Shown one piece after another: positions 1-8,660 of a stretch of DNA of 64,000 nucleotides (positions are counted from its first letter, which is position 1; every line of letters starts with the position of its first letter). This stretch comes from Candidatus Dojkabacteria bacterium (lineage in GTDB: Bacteria > Patescibacteria > Dojkabacteria > SC72 > JAFGCJ01). A program made the translations under genes and the position numbers. The DNA is taken from assembly GCA_016932785.1 (NCBI GenBank), contig JAFGCJ010000002.1, positions 248,001 to 312,000 on the forward strand, written 5' to 3'. The notes below the pieces were generated by a model. That model worked only from the letters and a program-made list of their open reading frames with translations, ran no database searches and had not been told where the DNA came from.

Positions 1-822
1 TATACCCCATGGGCCCCCGGAACCAATTCCAATAATGATCTGCTGCATCTGATATCCTGTTCCCCTAGGTTTAGCCACTTCACCTGTCATGAGCAGTTCA
101 AGATATGTTTTTATCCTATTAAGGCGGTAGTTCTCTAAAGTGGCAGCAAGAACGCCAAGAAGCATACCGACGATTACAATAAGGATTGAACCAAGCGTAT
201 GAATAAAGTCACTCCCCGAAACAAAATATATAGAAAAAGCAACCACACAGATCACAACGGTCGTTCCCAAATCAGGTTCAAAAATTATTAAACCTCCAAT
301 TACTCCCAGCAAAACAAGAAAGGATCCAAGTTCATAAACAAAATGAAACCGTACTGCCTCTTTAAGGTTTTTGAAACCTTTTCTATCCCTGGCAAGCCAG
401 GTACTCAGATAAAGGATGAAGACAGGTTTTGCCAACTCGGCAGGTTGAACAGGAATGGGCCCTGCATAGAACCACCTCTTAGATCCATTTATTTCTTCAC
501 CTATGACCAGAACAACGATCAAAAGAACAAACGTTACAATCATCCCTGGTACTGCAAGCTTACTAAATTTATGATAGTCCCAAAAGTAAAAAATCGCCGC
601 TCCAGCACTTCCTAGGATTATCCAAACGGCCTGCTGTTTTACAAAGTAAAACCGGTCATCGAAATAAGTATCTGCATTGTAGATACTTGCTTCAAATATC
701 ATTATCAGACCAAGAACCAGAAATATTACAGTCAAAGCAAGCAAAACATAATCCGGCTTACCTTTTGTGGCAGTAAACTTCGAACTATTTCTCTTGTGAG
801 ATTTATTATGTCTTGGCGTCAA
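1..822 (-). CDS. FtsW/RodA/SpoVE (SEDS) family glycosyltransferase, C-terminus beyond window
   Basis: Polytopic SEDS-family peptidoglycan polymerase of the cytoplasmic membrane, acting in septal or lateral wall synthesis with a class B PBP. Reading the minus strand gives 274 codons, open at the window edge. The family signature is clear: NGSKRWFYAGPIPVQPAELAK followed later by FEPDLGTTVV. The first transmembrane segment follows a basic N-terminus (TPRHNKSHKRN). I choose TTG at 822 because the frame has a stop 27 nt upstream and no ATG before the first membrane segment. FtsW and RodA cannot be separated on this fragment. The gene is divergent from the kinase-like gene at 889. Confidence 0.88.
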   Translation of the reverse strand, partial: MTPRHNKSHKRNSSKFTATKGKPDYVLLALTVIFLVLGLIMIFEASIYNADTYFDDRFYFVKQQAVWIILGSAGAAIFYFWDYHKFSKLAVPGMIVTFVLLIVVLVIGEEINGSKRWFYAGPIPVQPAELAKPVFILYLSTWLARDRKGFKNLKEAVRFHFVYELGSFLVLLGVIGGLIIFEPDLGTTVVICVVAFSIYFVSGSDFIHTLGSILIVIVGMLLGVLAATLENYRLNRIKTYLELLMTGEVAKPRGTGYQMQQIIIGIGSGGPWGI

Positions 823-888
823 CTTGCAATCGGCACGATTTAAATACTATTATGATACTAAGTTAACATACATAAGATCTATTTTGAA

Positions 889-1536
889 GTGCAACAGTAC
901 GACTTAGAAAGACCAACAGACTTAGGTTTGCTTGTCGTTATAGGCGGCCCTGGTGGGAGTGGCTCGTCAACAATTGCCAATCTCTTGGCCAGAAAATGGG
1001 GACTTCACAGGGTATATGCCGGAGAAATAATGAGAAATACCGACATGTCAAAAGATTTCGAAAAATTTCTGGAAAGACGTGTCGAAACACATCCCGAGAT
1101 AGATAAAAATGTCGACAGATTTCTGGTAAAAATGAGTTACTACCCCGATATGCTCATCGAAGGCAAGTTCTTCGCTGCAATAGCGACATCTATGGGTATA
1201 CCGACAACAGTGAAAATCTGGATAACCGCCTCCCTCTCGGTAAGAGTAATGCGAATCTTGAAAAGAGAAAGTTACGCGACTCAATACCCCGACATCTCAC
1301 CAAAACACGAAGTATTCAAGAAAACAAGAGCTGTGCTTATGAGAAGACAAACAAGCGACATAAAGAGATGTCAGGCTCTATATCACCTGGACTTATCAAA
1401 ACCAGATAAATTCAACGACATCATTATCGATTCATCTAAGCTCAATATTTCAAGAACAATTAAGGCAACAATAGATGCAATAAAAAATGACGAAAGGCTA
1501 GCTCTCAGATTTAAGCCAGAGCAACTAAGATATTAA
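889..1536 (+). CDS. cytidylate kinase-like P-loop kinase
   Basis: Small nucleoside/nucleotide kinase of the cytidylate-kinase-like family, 215 aa, starting at GTG. The P-loop is near the N-terminus (GGPGGSGSST, residues about 19-28) and is followed by YAGEIMRN, the position where CMP kinases bind the base. A lid-like Arg-rich stretch (LMRRQTSDIKR, residues about 145-155) is present. CMP phosphorylation is the family expectation; the substrate is inferred. No Shine-Dalgarno is visible. The zinc-ribbon gene follows 9 nt downstream, so the two are probably co-transcribed. Confidence 0.75.
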   Translation: MQQYDLERPTDLGLLVVIGGPGGSGSSTIANLLARKWGLHRVYAGEIMRNTDMSKDFEKFLERRVETHPEIDKNVDRFLVKMSYYPDMLIEGKFFAAIATSMGIPTTVKIWITASLSVRVMRILKRESYATQYPDISPKHEVFKKTRAVLMRRQTSDIKRCQALYHLDLSKPDKFNDIIIDSSKLNISRTIKATIDAIKNDERLALRFKPEQLRY

Positions 1537-1545
1537 ATCAATATA

Positions 1546-1788
1546 ATGAATACGCCACCGATCAGCAACAACTCTGGAAACACCACCACCAACCCTCCAT
1601 CAAATCCCCCAGCGGTACCGGATCCTAATGCTTATTTAACAGAAAAGCAAAACCCCGAGGATTTAGGATCTACGTGGAGAAGATCAAAATGCTCAAATTG
1701 CGGATTTCTGTATGAAGGTATGAAGGTTCCAACTAAATGCCCGAAATGCGGAAAAGAGGGAGCAGACCTATTTATAGAATCAGACTAA
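1546..1788 (+). CDS. rubredoxin-like zinc-ribbon protein
   Basis: 80-aa protein with a disordered Asn/Pro/Thr-rich N-terminus (residues 1-45) and a C-terminal rubredoxin-type knuckle pair CSNCGFLYEG and CPKCG (residues about 50-71). The CxxCG...CPxCG pattern binds one iron or zinc. The spacing of about 15 residues between the Cys pairs is shorter than in true rubredoxins, as in rubrerythrin tails. A similar knuckle pair occurs in the rubrerythrin at 48225. Electron transfer or simple zinc binding are both possible. Confidence 0.65.
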   Translation: MNTPPISNNSGNTTTNPPSNPPAVPDPNAYLTEKQNPEDLGSTWRRSKCSNCGFLYEGMKVPTKCPKCGKEGADLFIESD

Positions 1789-1817
1789 AATTCCCAACAT
1801 TTCATCTGGAAAGAAAG

Positions 1818-1900
1818 TGCCGGGAGCGGGACTTGAACCCGCACGCTCCAAGGAGCACAGGATTTTAAGTCCTGGGTGTCTGCCATTCCACCATCCCGGC
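1818..1900 (-). tRNA. tRNA-Leu (anticodon TAA)
   Basis: Class II tRNA read on the minus strand, with acceptor GCCGGGA pairing with TCCCGGC. The anticodon stem CAGGA/TCCTG encloses loop CTTAAAA, giving anticodon TAA, which decodes UUA/UUG. A long variable arm is present (GTGCTCC...GGAGCGT), as expected for Leu, and the T-arm reads GGGTTCAAGTCCC. CCA is not encoded. tRNA-Cys lies 85 nt upstream in the same orientation, so they may share a transcript. Confidence 0.95.
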
Positions 1901-1985
1901 GTTTCTCTAATCATAGGAAATATACCAAAGAAAGCCAACAATTAAAAGATTTGCCAAAACGCGGGGAATTACTGTTAAGAAAAAA

Positions 1986-2056
1986 GGTGACGGTGGGATT
2001 CGAACCCACGAATAGCGGTTTTGCAGACCGCTGCCTTGCCACTTGGCTACGTCACC
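1986..2056 (-). tRNA. tRNA-Cys (anticodon GCA)
   Basis: Cloverleaf on the minus strand with acceptor GGTGACG pairing with CGTCACC. The anticodon stem AGCGGT/ACCGCT encloses loop CTGCAAA (anticodon GCA), and the T-arm is GTGGGTTCGAATCCCAC. It is 71 nt long with no encoded CCA. It sits between tRNA-Leu(TAA) and the 3' end of pyruvate kinase, all on the minus strand. Confidence 0.95.
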
Positions 2057-2098
2057 TGCTCGGATCTTGTAATAAACTGCAAGCTACTGGAAATTTTA

Positions 2099-3523
2099 TC
2101 ACATACGGCAAATGTCAAAAACCTTCGCAACTTCAATAATAGAGTTTCTTGTTTTACCGACAATACCAGATCCGGTAACCATTATCACCATATCTTCCTC
2201 ACTCAAATACCCCCGTCTTAATCCATATTCAGCAAGCACTCTTACAATCCAGTCTCTATCAGCAGGAAGCTTATCTTCGACATAGATCGGTCTTACTCCC
2301 CTAACAATGTTCAATTGCCTCATTAGCATAGGAGAACCGACAAAAGCTACTATTTCTGGAATCGGGCGATGACGAGCTATGGAAAGAACAGAGTTTCCAG
2401 TTTTCGACCCTACAACGATCTTGCTAATCGGAAGCTCACATGCCAGTTCTATTACAGTTCTACCAATTGCATCCGTCTCAACAGCAGAGGAGGTTCTCCC
2501 TTCCATTAGATCTGAATGACAAACATCTTCAGCCGCAATGCATGACTTTGCCATATACTCAACAGCCTTTACAGGAAACTCTCCCACAGATGTCTCTGCA
2601 GAAAGCATGACAGCATCGGCACCATCGAAAACAGCGTTTGCAACGTCACTCATCTCTGCCCTTGTCGGTCGTGGACTCTCTCTCATGGACTCAAGCATCT
2701 GTGTAGCCACAACTACCGGTTTTCCTTTCTTTCGGCACTTATAGACCATCATCTTTTGCATTATTGGAACTTTCTCGATTTCCATCTCCACACCAAGATC
2801 TCCTCGAGCAACCATAATCCCATCGACTTCTTCCAGAATCCTGTCGAAATTCTCAATCCCTTCGCTGTTCTCGATTTTCGCAATAACTTTTGTCTCAGAT
2901 GTTCCAACAATCTTCTTTATTGCTGCAACATCCTCAAGGTTCCTAATGAAAGAAGCGGAAACAAAATCAAACTTGTTTTCAACTGCATATTCAATGTCTT
3001 CACGATCTTTTTGAGTTAATGGAGGAAATGTCAACTTCTTCCCAGGTAAAGTAACCGTCTTCTGCGATTTTACCTGTCCTCCAAACTTAACCTCACATCG
3101 AACAGTTTGTCCCAAGACCTCAACGACCTCAAGCTCTATATTTCCATCGTCAATCAGAACTGAATCACCAGGACTTACACTCTCCAATAAATGAAGGTAA
3201 TCAACCCAAACATCCCCATTTCCTTCACTAACACCTATCTCAAAAAAATCGCCTTCTTGAATGTTTATTGGAGCATCAAGCTTGTTTATACAGATCTTAT
3301 GGCCCTGAGTATCAAGCATTAAAGCAACATTCTCTGAGAGATTCCGTATCTGCTTTGCTACTCGAGAAAGCTCGTCATGATCTGCAAAAGAAGTGTTAAT
3401 TCTTGCAACAGTCATTCCTCTTTCAATCATCTTTTTCAAAACGTCATCGTCCCAGGTTGCTGGTCCTATGGTCGCAATTATTTTTGTTTTAGGAAGCCTC
3501 TCTGGCAGTGAGGATTTTTGCAT
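2099..3523 (-). CDS. pyk: pyruvate kinase
   Basis: Catalyses PEP + ADP to pyruvate + ATP, the last step of glycolysis, in the cytoplasm. At 474 aa it is the usual length for the bacterial enzyme. Landmarks in order: KTKIIATIGPA at the N-terminus, AKIENSEGIENFD carrying the catalytic Lys, MVARGDLGVEM, and PTRAEMSDVANAVFDGADAVMLSAET. The usual RLNFSHG is here RINTSFAD; the Asn and Ser are kept but the His-Gly is not. A complete C-terminal domain follows (KIVVGSKTGNSVLSIA). It is one of the few central-metabolism enzymes in the window. Confidence 0.96.
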   Translation of the reverse strand: MQKSSLPERLPKTKIIATIGPATWDDDVLKKMIERGMTVARINTSFADHDELSRVAKQIRNLSENVALMLDTQGHKICINKLDAPINIQEGDFFEIGVSEGNGDVWVDYLHLLESVSPGDSVLIDDGNIELEVVEVLGQTVRCEVKFGGQVKSQKTVTLPGKKLTFPPLTQKDREDIEYAVENKFDFVSASFIRNLEDVAAIKKIVGTSETKVIAKIENSEGIENFDRILEEVDGIMVARGDLGVEMEIEKVPIMQKMMVYKCRKKGKPVVVATQMLESMRESPRPTRAEMSDVANAVFDGADAVMLSAETSVGEFPVKAVEYMAKSCIAAEDVCHSDLMEGRTSSAVETDAIGRTVIELACELPISKIVVGSKTGNSVLSIARHRPIPEIVAFVGSPMLMRQLNIVRGVRPIYVEDKLPADRDWIVRVLAEYGLRRGYLSEEDMVIMVTGSGIVGKTRNSIIEVAKVFDICRM

Positions 3524-3584
3524 TTGAGCCTTAAAATCAATCTTTTCAAAAGAGTTTAGATCTAGTATACTCCAGAACTAAGCA

Positions 3585-4268
3585 ATGAGCAACCAAAAAA
3601 CAGAGACAACTAATAAAAAAACACCAAGAGAAAGCCTAGTATCATCCCTTCTTACAACAATAGCTAGATTACTCGTCATATGCTTTATATTGATTGTTAT
3701 CCTTGTAGCAGTGATCGCAGGTGCCTCAGGAATATGGCTTCATACCTACAATACTTTCACAACTGAAAATCTTGTTGCAATAGTAGAAGCTGAGGAAATT
3801 AAGTATGACAATGATGATAACCCTTATTTCAAGATAACCTACACTCCGATTGAAAGACCATCTGCTTTCACCCGGATATTTGTAAGAGACGAAGAAGACG
3901 AGGATAAAAAAATGCTTACAGAGCGCGAAGAATTCTTTATTCACGGCGACAGGTTCATGGTTGAGGCACATGTGGTCAACTTCGAGGATTGGGCAAATCT
4001 TCTCGGATTCAAAACAATATATAAAGTATCGAGGATTCGGGGGGAGTATAACAGCACAGAAAAGGAGCGGTCAGGGAAAAGAAGTGTCTACGATATGAAT
4101 GGCGGTATGGATCCCGTGTGGGAAACGATGGAATATAATCAGGAAATTCTTGATTTTCTAATTGACGGAGTCTACGTCTCTGGCGTATCACAATCCGCAC
4201 GAAAGGAAGAAGCTACTTGGGGTATTTACATGACTGAAGACGGTCTTATAATGAAGAAGTACAAATAA
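3585..4268 (+). CDS. hypothetical single-pass membrane protein
   Basis: I do not recognise this 227-aa protein. It has a basic cytoplasmic N-terminus (residues 1-25), one strong membrane segment (about 28-52, LLVICFILIVILVAVIAG) and an outside domain of about 170 residues with an acidic loop (RDEEDEDKKM). The second half is rich in aromatic residues and has no Cys. A TATACT box at about 3567 precedes the start with a very short leader. It begins a plus-strand run ending at the solute-binding protein and may be cotranscribed with the next gene 17 nt downstream. Confidence 0.7.
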   Translation: MSNQKTETTNKKTPRESLVSSLLTTIARLLVICFILIVILVAVIAGASGIWLHTYNTFTTENLVAIVEAEEIKYDNDDNPYFKITYTPIERPSAFTRIFVRDEEDEDKKMLTEREEFFIHGDRFMVEAHVVNFEDWANLLGFKTIYKVSRIRGEYNSTEKERSGKRSVYDMNGGMDPVWETMEYNQEILDFLIDGVYVSGVSQSARKEEATWGIYMTEDGLIMKKYK

Positions 4269-4285
4269 CTTATCTGATTTGATTA

Positions 4286-4705
4286 ATGAACTCGTCCTCA
4301 ATAAAAAGCCTCCTTTATCAAATACTGTTATCCTCATTAATATTGTATGTTACTTTTAACGTTTTCTCCGGTATACAGACATCAGGAGAGATTATACATT
4401 GGCTTTTGGCATTTGCACTTTTTGGAGTTGCTGGCTTTCTTGTAAAGCAGACACTGAAGTTCTTTACATTACCTTCAAACTTCTTCACATATTTTCTTGC
4501 TTCAGCTCTAATTGGTTTTGGTGCCATCTTTGCAATGTCTATGTTCCTACCGGGAATTCAGATAGGAGAAACATTAATAAAACAGAAATCGTTGGAGTTT
4601 ATTTCTATAAACAGCTATACACTTAGTCCAGTTTTCACAATGATTGCCGCAAGTGCATTCTCAGCACTACTAAGCGCATCATTTTATGAATTGAAAAAAG
4701 GTTAA
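4286..4705 (+). CDS. four-helix membrane protein, phage holin family 4 (superfamily IV) type
   Basis: 139-aa polytopic protein with four hydrophobic segments and almost no loops. The middle stretch (GVAGFLVKQTLKFFTLPSN, then a long hydrophobic segment and MFLPGIQI) matches the pattern of the small 4-TM family often annotated as phage holin family 4, which is widespread as a housekeeping membrane protein in CPR genomes. There is no sign of a phage around it. The start is 17 nt after the previous gene, and secG follows 17 nt later. Confidence 0.6.
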   Translation: MNSSSIKSLLYQILLSSLILYVTFNVFSGIQTSGEIIHWLLAFALFGVAGFLVKQTLKFFTLPSNFFTYFLASALIGFGAIFAMSMFLPGIQIGETLIKQKSLEFISINSYTLSPVFTMIAASAFSALLSASFYELKKG

Positions 4706-4722
4706 AATTTCAGGCATTACTT

Positions 4723-4947
4723 ATGAAACCCGAGACAATAATTAAAATCGCACAAATCGTGACATCAGTCCTGGTAACAGGAGTCATCCTTCTTCAGAAC
4801 CGCGGGGAAGGACTCGGTTCTATGTTTGGCGGCGGAGGTGAAGTGTTTAGAACAAGAAGAGGTATCGAGAAGATTCTATACTATCTTACAATTTCTTTAT
4901 CCATAGCTTTAGTAGTACTGTCAATAGTAAACGTAAAACTATCATGA
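4723..4947 (+). CDS. secG: preprotein translocase subunit SecG
   Basis: Small two-helix subunit of the SecYEG channel, assisting SecA-driven export. At 74 aa it shows the full family pattern: a first helix (TIIKIAQIVTSVLVTGVILLQ), the conserved loop NRGEGLGSMFGGGGEVFRTR and RRGIEKILYYLT, then a second helix ending LSIVNVKLS. Its TGA stop overlaps the ATG of the next gene by 4 nt (ATGA), so translation is probably coupled to the solute-binding protein. Confidence 0.95.
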   Translation: MKPETIIKIAQIVTSVLVTGVILLQNRGEGLGSMFGGGGEVFRTRRGIEKILYYLTISLSIALVVLSIVNVKLS

Positions 4948-6785
4948 CAAAAACCTCATCCTCTTTAAGAAGCACTCTGAACCCAAGGGAAGAAGTGAAG
5001 CTTCGTCTCGAACAGGAGGAATCTGACAAATACAGAAAAATCCAGGAGCAAGCAAACCCAATCTTTTGGGAATCCAAAGGCTCCGAGAAAATGTCCATTA
5101 TTCAAAAGCTAAGAACAAGGATCTGGTTCTTTCCTGATTATCTTCTTGGCTTCATATATGAGACAAGACCATTCAGCTTCATCCTTATTTATAGTGCATT
5201 GGCACTTATCCTATGGCAATCCGTTACATTTGCTTACCAAAAACAAGGCAATATCTTCAATCTTCCCGAAGAACAGGTTCTTGTTGAGGGCGTCGTCGGA
5301 CACGTAAACTCAATCAATCCAATGTTCATAACCCACAACCAGACCGAAAGAGATCTTCAAGAACTAGTTTTCAATCAGCTGGTAAGTATTGCACCTGATG
5401 GTTCAGCAGTACCTGAACTTGCCGAAAGCTGGGCTATTTCCAATGATGGTAGGGCGTATACAGTATTTCTAAGAAAAGATGTTAAATGGCATGACGGAGA
5501 GAGATTCACTGCGGATGATGTTGTCTTTACATTCGAGTCTATCCAAAAACTCATAGATGAAGACAGCTTTGCAAGTGCACTTGAGGAAGTTCAAATCAAT
5601 AAACTGGATGACTACACCGTCGGATTTCAACTTAAAGATCCAAACGTTACCTTCACAGAATCTCTTGCCATTGGAATAGTTCCCAAACACGTACTCGAAA
5701 ACACACGTACAGCTGACATAAGAGTTGATCCCTTCAATTCATACCCTATTGGAACAGGTCCCTTCAAAATTGTCGAGAATAACGATACAGAAGTTATTCT
5801 AGATCGAAACAAGGATTACTTTCTTGGGACACCAAAACTTCAACGTATTGTGTATAAATTCTATCCCGACTCCAACGCTGTCGATCTGGAATTAAAACAG
5901 TTCGAAATCCATACCTACAATAATCCGCCATACAAAGAAGTAGAAAACATTAAGGAGTACAGCGTCTTCAAAAACAAAACCTTTACAATGAATCTCCGCA
6001 CAAAACTTATTTTTTTCAATTTACGTGATCAAGGTCCCCTGCAATCAGAAAAAGTAAGACACGCCCTTTCAACTGCTACTGACAAACAAGAACTTGTAGA
6101 TACCGTAGGATACCATGCAGAGCCGGCCGGAGGCCCCATCTCCAAGAAATCGTGGGCCTATGACGATTCTCTTGATAGATATGGCTACGACGAGAAAAGA
6201 GCCATAAAATTTCTCGAAGACGATGGTTGGAAGCTTCCCTCATCAGATAATGACGAGGACACACAATACAGAGAGAAAAACGGTGCACAACTATCAATTA
6301 AACTTTCACTTCTCGATTCAGAAGCTAACAATACAATCGCAAATAATTTGCAAAAACAGTGGAAGAAGCTTGGCATAAAACTTGTTATCGACACACAAAG
6401 CTATGAAAAGCTCGTAAGCGAGACTATTCCCCGGAGAGACTTCGAGGCTCTACTTTTTGAGGTTGAAAACACACCAGACCCCGACAAGTACAATCTTTGG
6501 CACTCACTAAACAGTGACTATCCCGGACTAAATCTCTCTGGATACTCATACGACCGTGTTGATATTCTCCTTGAAAGAGCACGGAAGAAAACAAGTCAGG
6601 AAGAGAGAAAAGAAGACTATTCGCTCTTTCAAAAATATTTTCTTGATGATATGCCGGCTCTATACCTATTTCACCCGACCTACAGCTTCATTGCTCACGA
6701 AAGCGTAAGAGGTCTAGAGCTCGAAGATATAGGATTACCCCATGAACGATATCACAATGTTGAGAAATGGTACATTGAAAGGTAA
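4944..6785 (+). CDS. membrane-tethered extracellular solute-binding protein, family 5 (peptide/nickel type)
   Basis: 613-aa protein whose body is an ABC-type solute-binding domain of family 5 (OppA/DppA-like): PELAESWAISNDGRAYTVFLRKDVKWHDGERFTADDVVFTFES, then GTGPFKI, the ALSTATDKQELVD segment and a C-terminal DDMPALYLFHP. It is unusual that, instead of a lipoprotein signal, it has about 70 cytoplasmic charged residues and one membrane segment (about residues 73-95). No permease or ATPase gene is nearby. It overlaps secG by 4 nt. The ligand is unknown. Confidence 0.88.
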   Translation: MTKTSSSLRSTLNPREEVKLRLEQEESDKYRKIQEQANPIFWESKGSEKMSIIQKLRTRIWFFPDYLLGFIYETRPFSFILIYSALALILWQSVTFAYQKQGNIFNLPEEQVLVEGVVGHVNSINPMFITHNQTERDLQELVFNQLVSIAPDGSAVPELAESWAISNDGRAYTVFLRKDVKWHDGERFTADDVVFTFESIQKLIDEDSFASALEEVQINKLDDYTVGFQLKDPNVTFTESLAIGIVPKHVLENTRTADIRVDPFNSYPIGTGPFKIVENNDTEVILDRNKDYFLGTPKLQRIVYKFYPDSNAVDLELKQFEIHTYNNPPYKEVENIKEYSVFKNKTFTMNLRTKLIFFNLRDQGPLQSEKVRHALSTATDKQELVDTVGYHAEPAGGPISKKSWAYDDSLDRYGYDEKRAIKFLEDDGWKLPSSDNDEDTQYREKNGAQLSIKLSLLDSEANNTIANNLQKQWKKLGIKLVIDTQSYEKLVSETIPRRDFEALLFEVENTPDPDKYNLWHSLNSDYPGLNLSGYSYDRVDILLERARKKTSQEERKEDYSLFQKYFLDDMPALYLFHPTYSFIAHESVRGLELEDIGLPHERYHNVEKWYIER

Positions 6786-6813
6786 AATATGATGTGTTTT
6801 TTCTTATAGTTGT

Positions 6814-6896
6814 GCCGCTGTGGCGGAATGGCAGACGCGCTACGTTCAGGACGTAGTCCTTTTCGGAGGGTGAGGGTTCAACTCCCTCCAGCGGCA
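6814..6896 (+). tRNA. tRNA-Leu (anticodon CAG)
   Basis: Class II tRNA with acceptor GCCGCTG pairing with CAGCGGC. The anticodon stem CTACG/CGTAG encloses TTCAGGA, giving anticodon CAG, which decodes CUG. There is a long variable arm (TCCTTTTCGGAGGG region) and a T-arm AGGGTTCAACTCCCT. CCA is not encoded (TGAA follows). It is on the plus strand 28 nt after the solute-binding protein. Confidence 0.95.
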
Positions 6897-6965
6897 TGAA
6901 GAATGACTCATAACCATTACGAGAAGGTCAGATTGCATAACCGTACTCAGTAAAAATTGTGAAAT

Positions 6966-8582
6966 CTATTTACCCGAAGTAAGAGTAATTTTTATATTGT
7001 TGGTATCCTTATCTCCTTCTTCCTTAAACTTCTTCAAAAACTGCTCTTTTGAATAGACCTTTCCTTTCTCAGGTTTATCATTTCCTTCATCTTTATCAGA
7101 TCTGTCTTTTTCTTTTGTATTTTCTGACTGATCTTTTTTATCATCACCACTCTTTTCTTTGGGTGACTTCTCGTCTCCCTTGCTTGTATTTTTTTCTTTA
7201 TCATTTTTCGTCTTAGATTTTTCTGCGTCTGAGCCAGAATCCTCAGGGTTGACACATTCAGACTTTTCTTTTTCATCACGTTTAGAATCTTTCTTTTTAC
7301 TTTTCTCTTTCTTCTTTCCAGAATCCTTGCTGCTCTCAACCTTCTTATCTCCCACCCCCACTCCAAGACTTGCAAATTTCTCCCTTAATGAAGGAGTTTG
7401 ACCGTTATTCTTTTTCTCCATAAGTTCTTCTGATTTCTTAAATAATTTCTCAGAAATCTCTCCCGAGTCCCTCTTCTTAAAGACACTTACAGTCATTCTT
7501 CCTATAAGAACAAGCAAAAGCCCTGCTAACACAGCAAAACCTGCAAGAACAAGATAGATGTTATCCTCGGTTATAATATTTTGTATAGAAAACCCCTCGT
7601 CATTTCCATCAGAATCTGAGTCCCCTCCAGATTTTTTCCCAACTGAAAACTCAAACACATCTGAGAAATTACTTGCGTAACCGTCCTTTCTTACCAAAGC
7701 TACAGCTGAGTGATCACCTGAAGACACCTCATCATCAATAACAGTCTCCCAATTGCCATCCTTATCTACATCAATCACAGTTGTAATGACATCACTGCTA
7801 ACCATAAGCACAACCTTTGAATTCGGTAAAGCCGTACCAGACAATTCAACCTCTTCATTGCTCTTAAAGTCCTTTTTCTGTTCATCACTGAATGCTGGAG
7901 GTCTCGGTATAACAATAATTGTCTCCTCTAAATACTGCGTAACCTCTTCCTCGTCTTTAAACTTGAAGTTAATAGTGTGCTTGCCTATGGAAAGCGATGG
8001 AAGAATGAATGGGCTTTTCTTTTTACTCATCCCTTCTCCATCAACTTGGATTTCGACACCATCTTCTGTGGGTTCAACAAAAGTAATTGCATAGTTGGGA
8101 TTATCGGTCTCCTCCGGAAGCTGCAATTTCAGAAGGTCGCGAATCTTCTGCCTTCTCTCCTCCTCGACATCATCTACTACACTATCTACTTCATCTGAGT
8201 TATCATCTGCTTCAGCCACAACTTGATTCTCAGATTCATCTGTATCACTAGATTCAGATGAATCCTGATCTTCTCTAGAGCTACCAGTAGAATCCGAACC
8301 AAGGTCTACTTCGGAAAAAACCCCTAGAACCCTTTCGGTATCATCGTATACACTCATTTCCGTATGCAAAATATCTTCAGCTTTATCCATAAGCTTATTT
8401 ACCTCACTAAATCTTGTATAGAAAAACAATCCCGCTGCACTGGTAAAACAAATCAGGGTTACCCAATAGAGAATTGCTGCCTTATCACTTAAATTATTAT
8501 TTGGATTTAAAGTTTCCTCAACCGCAAGAGGCTTAAGCTCCTTCTTTTTACTTTTCTTTTCCTTGTTTTTCCCTTTTTTCAT
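6966..8582 (-). CDS. two-TM protein with bacterial Ig-like domain and long charged cytoplasmic tail
   Basis: 538-aa protein of unrecognised function. There is a Lys-rich N-terminus, a first membrane segment (about residues 34-56), a Ser/Asp/Glu-rich linker (90-150), an extracytoplasmic region with an Ig-like repeat (VELSGTALPNSKVVLMVSS...DKDGNWE...DGYASNFSDVFEFSV, about 225-315) and a second membrane segment (about 340-362, YLVLAGFAVLAGLLLVLIG). The last 170 residues are almost entirely Lys/Glu/Ser/Asp and must be disordered in the cytoplasm. Long adaptor-like tails of this kind suggest scaffolding at the cell surface, but that is inference. Confidence 0.8.
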   Translation of the reverse strand: MKKGKNKEKKSKKKELKPLAVEETLNPNNNLSDKAAILYWVTLICFTSAAGLFFYTRFSEVNKLMDKAEDILHTEMSVYDDTERVLGVFSEVDLGSDSTGSSREDQDSSESSDTDESENQVVAEADDNSDEVDSVVDDVEEERRQKIRDLLKLQLPEETDNPNYAITFVEPTEDGVEIQVDGEGMSKKKSPFILPSLSIGKHTINFKFKDEEEVTQYLEETIIVIPRPPAFSDEQKKDFKSNEEVELSGTALPNSKVVLMVSSDVITTVIDVDKDGNWETVIDDEVSSGDHSAVALVRKDGYASNFSDVFEFSVGKKSGGDSDSDGNDEGFSIQNIITEDNIYLVLAGFAVLAGLLLVLIGRMTVSVFKKRDSGEISEKLFKKSEELMEKKNNGQTPSLREKFASLGVGVGDKKVESSKDSGKKKEKSKKKDSKRDEKEKSECVNPEDSGSDAEKSKTKNDKEKNTSKGDEKSPKEKSGDDKKDQSENTKEKDRSDKDEGNDKPEKGKVYSKEQFLKKFKEEGDKDTNNIKITLTSGK

Positions 8583-8660
8583 TGGTATTAAAGTAACACA
8601 ATTATGTTATATAGTCAACGAAATATATATCTCATTGAACAACCCGGTAAATCTAGAAAT

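Noticed and set aside
7034..7375. Second minus-strand ORF (113 aa, Lys/Arg-rich)
   Set aside because: It is a shadow of the repetitive Lys/Glu tail of the 6966-8582 protein.
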